Of a stretch of DNA of 64,000 bases, positions 58,084 to 64,000 are shown piece by piece. The translations under genes were made by a program, and so were the position numbers. This DNA is from Laetiporus sulphureus 93-53. Taxonomy: Eukaryota > Basidiomycota > Agaricomycetes > Polyporales > Laetiporaceae. The notes beneath the pieces are model-generated. The model searched no databases. It was not told the origin of the DNA and was given only the letters and a program-made list of their open reading frames with translations. Position 1 is the stretch's first letter, and each line of letters starts with the position of its first letter. The DNA lies in assembly GCF_001632365.1 (NCBI RefSeq), contig NW_024468514.1:105624-169623 (forward strand), in the 5' to 3' direction.

Positions 58084-60745
58084 ATCACAGAACATCTGGT
58101 CGATTGAGCCAATTTAGTTTAAGATTTTCTCTGCTGGCCCTAATCTTGATCAGCATCAGCGGAGCTATCCGGTGGCCCATCAGCACTCGTTCGGATCATG
58201 TGTTTGAGAGTGCATTCTTCATTCGTGCTAAGTATACGTACAATTACAAACGTTCATCATGAACGCGATCAAATCTCACCACTTCGACTGTATTGGCAAA
58301 CGCTTTGTTTCCAAAATAGTGCAAATGGAAATTTCTCATGAATTTGTCCAGAAACACGCGAAAGGAATTGGTCTCCATCAGGTATGCTCATCTGCATCTC
58401 TGTCTGGCGGCATGTTCTTGCAGTCGCTATGAGATAGTGTTGTCCGTTGCATTCTATCGGTCAAGAATAGTGGTAGAGCCCCCTTTCCACCGTTGTTCGT
58501 CTCCATGCTGAGCGATGCTGATAGTCCTGAACGGCGTTTGACAGGGTTTGGATGTCTCGTTAGAATCGTGCCGCTTGCCAAGGCATGACCGGAACGGAGG
58601 ATTGAGCGTGGTCACCCTAGATTCCTCAAGGTTCAGCGGAAAGCCGTCATTTCCACCCTTCAGGGTCGCCAATGGTTTGGTCAATTATGCCCATGTGTGT
58701 GGTAAGCTCAAAAACATATCACATCCAGTATATATGGCAATCACGATGCTGATCGGAACGACGCGATTCTGGACACGTTGATTTGCCTCTTGCCACGCCA
58801 AGATCTCGGCCTCCAGTGTCAGTATGGCTGCTTTTACGGTATCTTACGGTAGGACGCCGTCACCTGAGAAAATGCTCTATCATATACTGTCCGGTGCGGA
58901 GACATCGACATAACCTCACCTCGTGAGGGAGAACCATTCAACAACGCACTCTGCGACGATTGCCGGATAAACGTCCGCATCGGTAGCTTACAGGTCTACA
59001 TTGTGCCCCGTCACGCTGCATGTGTCGTCTCACATAGTGAACCTCTACCGCGTCCGTGGTCTATCTTTCCTCATTCTTATACGCGGTGACATACCGCACT
59101 GGGCGATGAATTACCACGCGCCCTTGAGGCGCATCCTCCAACTCGGTATGTGCTCCCATCCCCAAAAAGCTCTGCGCTCCTCGTTCAGTAATTCACGTCC
59201 ACTCACACCCTTCCTGGTCTCAGGGTCTGCCACTTCGCGATCGCAACTTCTTGAGCGTTTCTCTCACTCTGGGCCTTCATAGTTCTCCGACGCACCGCAG
59301 GAACTTTACGCGGGGTTGGTGATAGCGCACTGGCCAGCATCGCTGCCCCGGCTTTGAGGGTGTCCGGGCTATCTTCTCCCGCGATACTTTCTGAATCACG
59401 TCGAAGGAAAGCTCTCGAGGCGGCCAATCAGTGGCAGGCGAACGTGGGATCAGCGTGGGCAGAGCTGCTGTACGTGATCTGTCCTACTCTGTTTCCGACC
59501 AGCAGAGGGAATGCACCTCACGGTTTCTCACCATATCCCTAGATGCCATCTCAGGCCCATCGGACAGGTCTGTTGTTGTCGGCGAAGTTCCGGATGCGAG
59601 CTGTGGCGTAATATGTTCTGATATCCATGGGCACCGTTTCTCCGGTTGAACTCCGGCGTTGCGCGCCAGGATCTGCAAATACGACCATTTGATATAGGCG
59701 CAGCGCGGAAGCAGCACTGGGCTATCCCATATGAGAGTGTGCCAGCGTCTGGGTTTGGGGGGCTGTTCTATGTGCATCGGCGGCACGGATGCCGTAGCGT
59801 TAGTGAGCATTGTTCCCACGATCATCTAATCAAAACCTTGGTGAATTCCATCCGATTAGAGTACGTAGCATGAAGACATTCGCGGGAGCATTGCGGCAAT
59901 GATCTCGGCGGAGGACGGCACGAGGACCGACGCGAGATCCTGGAAATGCAATTGCAATTTATCAGTAGTCTATCTGGATAGACTTAGTCAGCGGAGAGAG
60001 CTGGATACGGGGAGCCCAGGCTCGGGTGAGCTATCCGTAGATTTCTGCACAGCGGCTATCAGAGCGCGCACGCTAAGCCACGTTAGCGTAAGCTGATTAG
60101 AGTTTCCGTTGCGGCACGGAAATTCGCTCAGAGTCCGGGAAAAGGGGGACGAGGCGGCAATCAGCGGGCCTGCATTGGCTGTGAGCTTGTGTGAAGCCGG
60201 GAGTGATAGTCGTGCCTGTCAAATTAAACTCGTTGCGGTCCTTGGTGTGTCTGGATCCTGGTGAAAGAAATTGCACGGATGTTAGGTCTTGCGAGGCACT
60301 GCCGGTATCCACCATCTCGACATTCGCGGCGAGTGTTCTGGCGGCGTCCTCGTCCGCATGACTGTTCCGGGGCGAATGCGACTACTCGACAAGGACGCCC
60401 ACTAGCGTGCACGTTGCGGGGGAAGCTGTTGGAGGAAGCCTGGGCCAAGCGTTGAGCATGAATCCAAGGTGACTGTGACTCGTCGATTCTGTCTGATTTC
60501 ACCCCCCGATCTGCCGGAGCGACCCATTTAATCCTCTACCATGCGGCTAACTCAATGTAAACTCAATTGCTTCTTCCAAGATTCGGGGATCCCCATCTGA
60601 GCGGTCCCTAGCACCCTAACTTGCAGAGCTGCACTGCGCCATATCAGCGCCTTGAACCACATATATATATTCCAAGCCCGTTAACCTTTCCCTCTTCCAC
60701 ACGTCCCCCATCTCTCCCCCTATCCCTGTACCATCCCCAATTTAC
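58084..60745. other. Gene desert, about 2.7 kb
   Basis: No complete gene on either strand. Short protein-like pieces occur, for example GDIPHWAMNYHAPLRRILQL (plus, about 59086-59145) and a minus-strand frame around 59210-59290 (QEVAIAKWQTLRPG), without stop-free context or splice structure; they could be decayed exons. Confidence 0.4.
60656..60670 (+). promoter_or_regulatory. TATA box, WOPR gene promoter
   Basis: ACATATATATATATT about 80-90 bp upstream of the ATG at 60746, followed by a long C/T-rich leader. Confidence 0.5.
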
Positions 60746-62312
60746 ATGACAATGCAGCAGCCCACTCTGCAGAACGTGCGCATACGCTCGACGCGTGATG
60801 CCTGCCAAATATTCTATGCTGTGGCGCACAACGTTCTGCCCATGACCACCCGCCGCCTTGACGCGGAGGAGCGCCGAGCGTGAGCTATCTCGTAGCTGTG
60901 CACATCAAAGACGCTGATCATCGCCTTGTCCACCAGGATCACCTCGGGCAATGTATATATATGGGAAGAGCGCTGTGCCAATGCCGAAGCAACCGGCATG
61001 GGCATGGAACGATGGTGGGCGAGAAGGGCTCCTTCGTTAACGAGATCGTAACTTACGGCATTGCTCAGGACTGACGGCATGGGCTGGGGCCCATCTCGCG
61101 TGCGCGACGTGAGTGCCCTGTTCTTACTTTATGCGAGTGCCGCTGAACGCCACATGCACAGGAATTCTTGTTCTATCACCAACGCGAAAATGACACGAAC
61201 GACGACCCGAGCCATCCATCAGCTCGATGGGCTAACATGATGAGGTAGATAGTCGTTGCTGTCGAGGGTCGTCCAAGCCGATGCTGATCCTCTTGCATCT
61301 TAGACGACGCGAACCTCGCCCGGGGAGCCTCCCGTACTCACGCTCTGACACGGAACGCCTCATAAAACAGACGTACAGCGTCCATGTCTCCCTGCCAGAA
61401 GACCGTCCGCGTGGCATCACCCGAAAGTGGCATCTGAGTCGGTCGCCCGCATTTTGACCGTGGGAACCGAGATTTTGACGTTCATTGTTTGCAGCTGCAT
61501 ACTTCAGCCAGTCGACGCTCGATAGCCTTGGCACTATTGACGAGATCCCGAACGTTGGTGATGTGCAAGTGCCAGAAGGCTGGTTCAAAAGCGCGCGTGC
61601 AAACAAGGCGAAACGCAACGAGTCAAATTCCGGAGACGAGTTGTCGTCCGCTCAAGACCCATGGGGACTCGGGCTCCACTCGTCGAACCATGGCCTCTCT
61701 CAATTCCCTGTCGAGTCCGTCCCGGGAGCGCAGGAGATGCGTTTGATCGGCTCCTCCTATATGCCGCCTGCCATCCACGCCAGTCCGAGTTCGTATTCCT
61801 ACGCTCTGCAGGTGCCGCACCATCACCAGACTGTGGTCGTACCTGGTGCAACGGTGTACAGCACAGTGGCAGTTGGGCAACGGCTGCCCACCTTGCACGA
61901 CTCAGGTCTGCACTCTTACCGCGATCCTTCGCCACTCAACCTATCCGGCCTGTCCACCGCATCATCTTCGTCATCATCGTCTGATCGCGACCCTTCTCCC
62001 CGCCCGTTCTCGTCCCCCTTGTCTCCTCCGCCGCTTGAGATGCGCCCTTCGCCCACCCAGGTCCCGCGCACGAGCAAGCTCGAACTGGTCCCGCTCAGCA
62101 TTCTGCAGGGCACGCCCCCGCCGCTGAGAGACCCGCTCGATGAGCAGTTCCTGCGCAAGTTCTCCGCGTCGGGCATCGCGGGCGCTGAGGTCCCGCGCTC
62201 CTATTCCACCGGCGCGAGTCCGAATCCGCGCCACATCCACGGCCACGGCGGCTTCAGTGAAGATCTGCGGATCCACACCCCGCTTCGCGCGGACTCTTGG
62301 TCATTGCGCTAG
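60746..62312 (+). CDS. WOPR-domain transcription factor (Gti1/Pac2 family)
   Basis: Fungal-specific DNA-binding regulator related to Wor1, Ryp1, Gti1 and Pac2, which control morphological switches and development. WOPRa exon: MTMQQPTLQNVRIRSTRDACQ, FYAVAHNVLPMTTRRLDAEERRA, spliced to ITSGNVYIWEERCANAEATGMGMERWTDG and GWGPSRVRD. WOPRb: EFLFYHQRENDTND, LIKQTYSVHVSLPEDRPRGVTRKWHLT and AYFSQSTLDSLGTIDEIP. A Ser/Pro-rich tail of about 260 residues follows and ends SWSLR. Five exons with canonical borders; the 3' exon is one long open frame. The adjacent AT-rich promoter and isolation from other genes suggest individual regulation. Targets are unknown. Confidence 0.9.
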
Positions 62313-62881
62313 AGCCGACGCTCGCATAGCGTAGTGTGTCGGGGCTAGAACTGGTGGCGTGTCGCGTGCGAAGGTGTACCGGCCGTCTCTGCACTCACGC
62401 TCCGGTGTTCTAGCATCTTCTCTGCGCGTGGTCCTCTGGTCGTTCTGGTAGTGTCCTTGGCCGATATTTGCGACGCATCTTTGTTCGCCGTTCCCCTCGT
62501 CTCATCTATACTACTGCATCCGGACTAGTACACCTTTCTAAAGCTACGCACGATATCACGATTATACGTAACCACGTAACGCTTCATGGACACGAGAAAG
62601 ATACCCCCACGATGTATTGTATGTTACAGCCTATAACTGTGTACCTCGTACCCACCTGTTCTGAATGCAATAGCTCTGGCCTTGCTCTTCCCAGGCAAGG
62701 ATCATGATCCGTTGTAACGCAGTTCACATGCCGGCGGTGGACACCTTCAGAGTGGGACCTTTTGACATCCGGTGGCAGCTCATGTCCCCTTGAATAAGCC
62801 AATAAGCCGGTTCATTCAGGGCGATCGTGTGCCGTCTAGATCTCGTTGGGAGCTGCATGGCAATGTCACAATCACGAGCAC

Positions 62882-62934
62882 AAAAGCCATCGACACCGTT
62901 TTCACGAGCTACTCAAAAGCCATCGACACCGTTT
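62882..62934. repeat. Two-copy 20-bp repeat, 33-bp period
   Basis: AAAAGCCATCGACACCGTTT occurs exactly at 62882-62901 and 62915-62934. Confidence 0.8.
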
Positions 62935-63706
62935 GCAGGTATTTGGAAACCACCGTATAGCGATGACCTCGGTCCAATTGCTTGCGGGCTACGGAATTCT
63001 CACTGCGGATGTCACGGTGAGAGATACAATTGATTGAGGCGGGGTTGCGGGTGCTGTTGGATTGCAACAAAAAGGCGGCAGGTGGGGTGCAGAGCCTAAC
63101 GTTCGGAGTGTTGGGATGGGTATGATTGTCAGCGGAACCCGTCGCGCCGTAGTCATGCATGAGTGCTCTAGGCATGATCACGCAGGATTTGTCAGAGGGA
63201 ACGCATAACGCTGCTGTTCAAGTACCTTATACGGCAAGTCTGGTCAGAGAACTGGCGAAGAGTCGAGCCTGATGCTGCTACCGAACCCATTCGTGCAATC
63301 TAGACGACAACTCGGCAGTTGAGAATCGCCGAAAGCTATGGTCCACGCTTTCAACGTCGTGAATTTGCCACACGGACCTTCATGCAAGTTCATGAAGCTT
63401 CCCAGTCGCTGGTTCCCGAGACGCTGCAAAGCGAATGTCAGAATGCAGGCAGCCATGCAAAGCGGAAGCATCAGAGTGTCCAGATGGTCTATTTCTGGCG
63501 CCGTTCAGGTGTCCCTCTTGCCTGATGATCTTGATGCGCAGTGCTCAGAGTGATTTTGGAGTATACAGCGGCCCGGATGCGAAGGTGGCAACGACATCGG
63601 ATGTACTCAGGTATGACAGCGCAGCAGATTCATCTTTGTTCGACAGGCGCACAGGCACTCTGTAGACGTTCATGAATAGCCAGGAAGCCACAAATACCCC
63701 CATGCT

Positions 63707-63730
63707 GATGAATGAATGAATGAATGAATG
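63707..63730. repeat. (AATG)n microsatellite
   Basis: About six GATG/AATG units in a row. Confidence 0.9.
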
Positions 63731-64000
63731 ATAAATGAAACGCACATGCTTCCAGCCCTCAGGCTGGCTTACACCATATTCATGATGTGGCGCGCGTAGG
63801 GGATTGGTTTTGCCAGTGCTGGTGTGCAGCTCCTGTCAAGTCATTACTGAGGAGCACTCTCACGACAAGCACATGCACCATCCTGTATGTAGAATGCAAT
63901 TGCATGGAGTGAGTGGACAAGAAGTGATGCAAGCGCGGCTGAATGCAAAGGTCCCGGGCCGGGCGGGAAAGAGCTCAACTGATGGATGACTTTTGCACAA

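Larger units (their letters stand above)
62313..64000. other. Intergenic, about 1.7 kb to window end
   Basis: 3' flank of the WOPR gene; a short tandem repeat at 62882-62934 and a microsatellite at 63707-63730. No gene recognised; the next gene lies beyond the window. Confidence 0.5.

Noticed and set aside
1..64000. Secondary-metabolite cluster or CRISPR array
   Set aside because: No NRPS/PKS core other than the lysine enzyme LYS2, no tailoring set, and no regularly spaced repeats; the genome is eukaryotic.

Overview
The window is nuclear DNA of a filamentous basidiomycete, probably an Agaricomycete; an order such as Polyporales is a guess. The grounds are genes split by many 45-60 nt GT..AG introns, families typical of mushroom-forming fungi (DUF6533 membrane protein, basidiomycete HNH_2-type protein, WOPR/Gti1-Pac2 regulator, fungal rhodopsin-domain protein, small double-psi beta-barrel secreted protein), a lysine alpha-aminoadipate reductase, and close spacing with genes on both strands. 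All gene models were built by hand from splice signals and family similarity. Outer coordinates are given, so every CDS span includes introns.

Layout. 1-12.5 kb is a rearranged block: a 5'-truncated jacalin-like lectin copy, an intact polyol (D-arabinitol/sorbitol-type) dehydrogenase, an HNH protein, an internally deleted second copy of the dehydrogenase, a 7-TM rhodopsin-domain protein, the nucleoporin SEH1, and an intact jacalin-like lectin in inverted orientation to the first. 13-22 kb is dense housekeeping: CTP synthase, a 3-beta-HSD family sterol dehydrogenase, a KHDC4-type KH protein and a mitochondrial DEAD-box helicase. 22-29 kb is gene-poor, with a small secreted protein and a DUF6533 protein. 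29-37 kb holds LYS2 and an RBR ubiquitin ligase. 37-38.6 kb holds a tRNA-Glu and a palindromic MITE-like element. 38.6-58 kb holds a third polyol dehydrogenase, an acyl-CoA synthetase, a histidine acid phosphatase, the sphingolipid fatty-acid 2-hydroxylase SCS7, the exocyst subunit SEC5, an RMD1-type DUF155 protein and a DNAJC11-like J protein. 58-60.7 kb is a gene desert. 60.7-62.3 kb is a WOPR transcription factor, followed by 1.7 kb without genes.

How the genes relate. There is no convincing biosynthetic cluster. Most genes are unrelated housekeeping functions. Several lie head to head with short shared upstream regions (KH protein/helicase, SCS7/SEC5, RMD1/DNAJC11). The clearest novelty is structural: dispersed copies of a lectin and of a polyol dehydrogenase at different stages of decay, a CACTA-like palindromic element with a possible 3-bp target duplication, and an unusually long intron carrying an antisense coding remnant. 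I found no strong evidence for a wholly new biological system.
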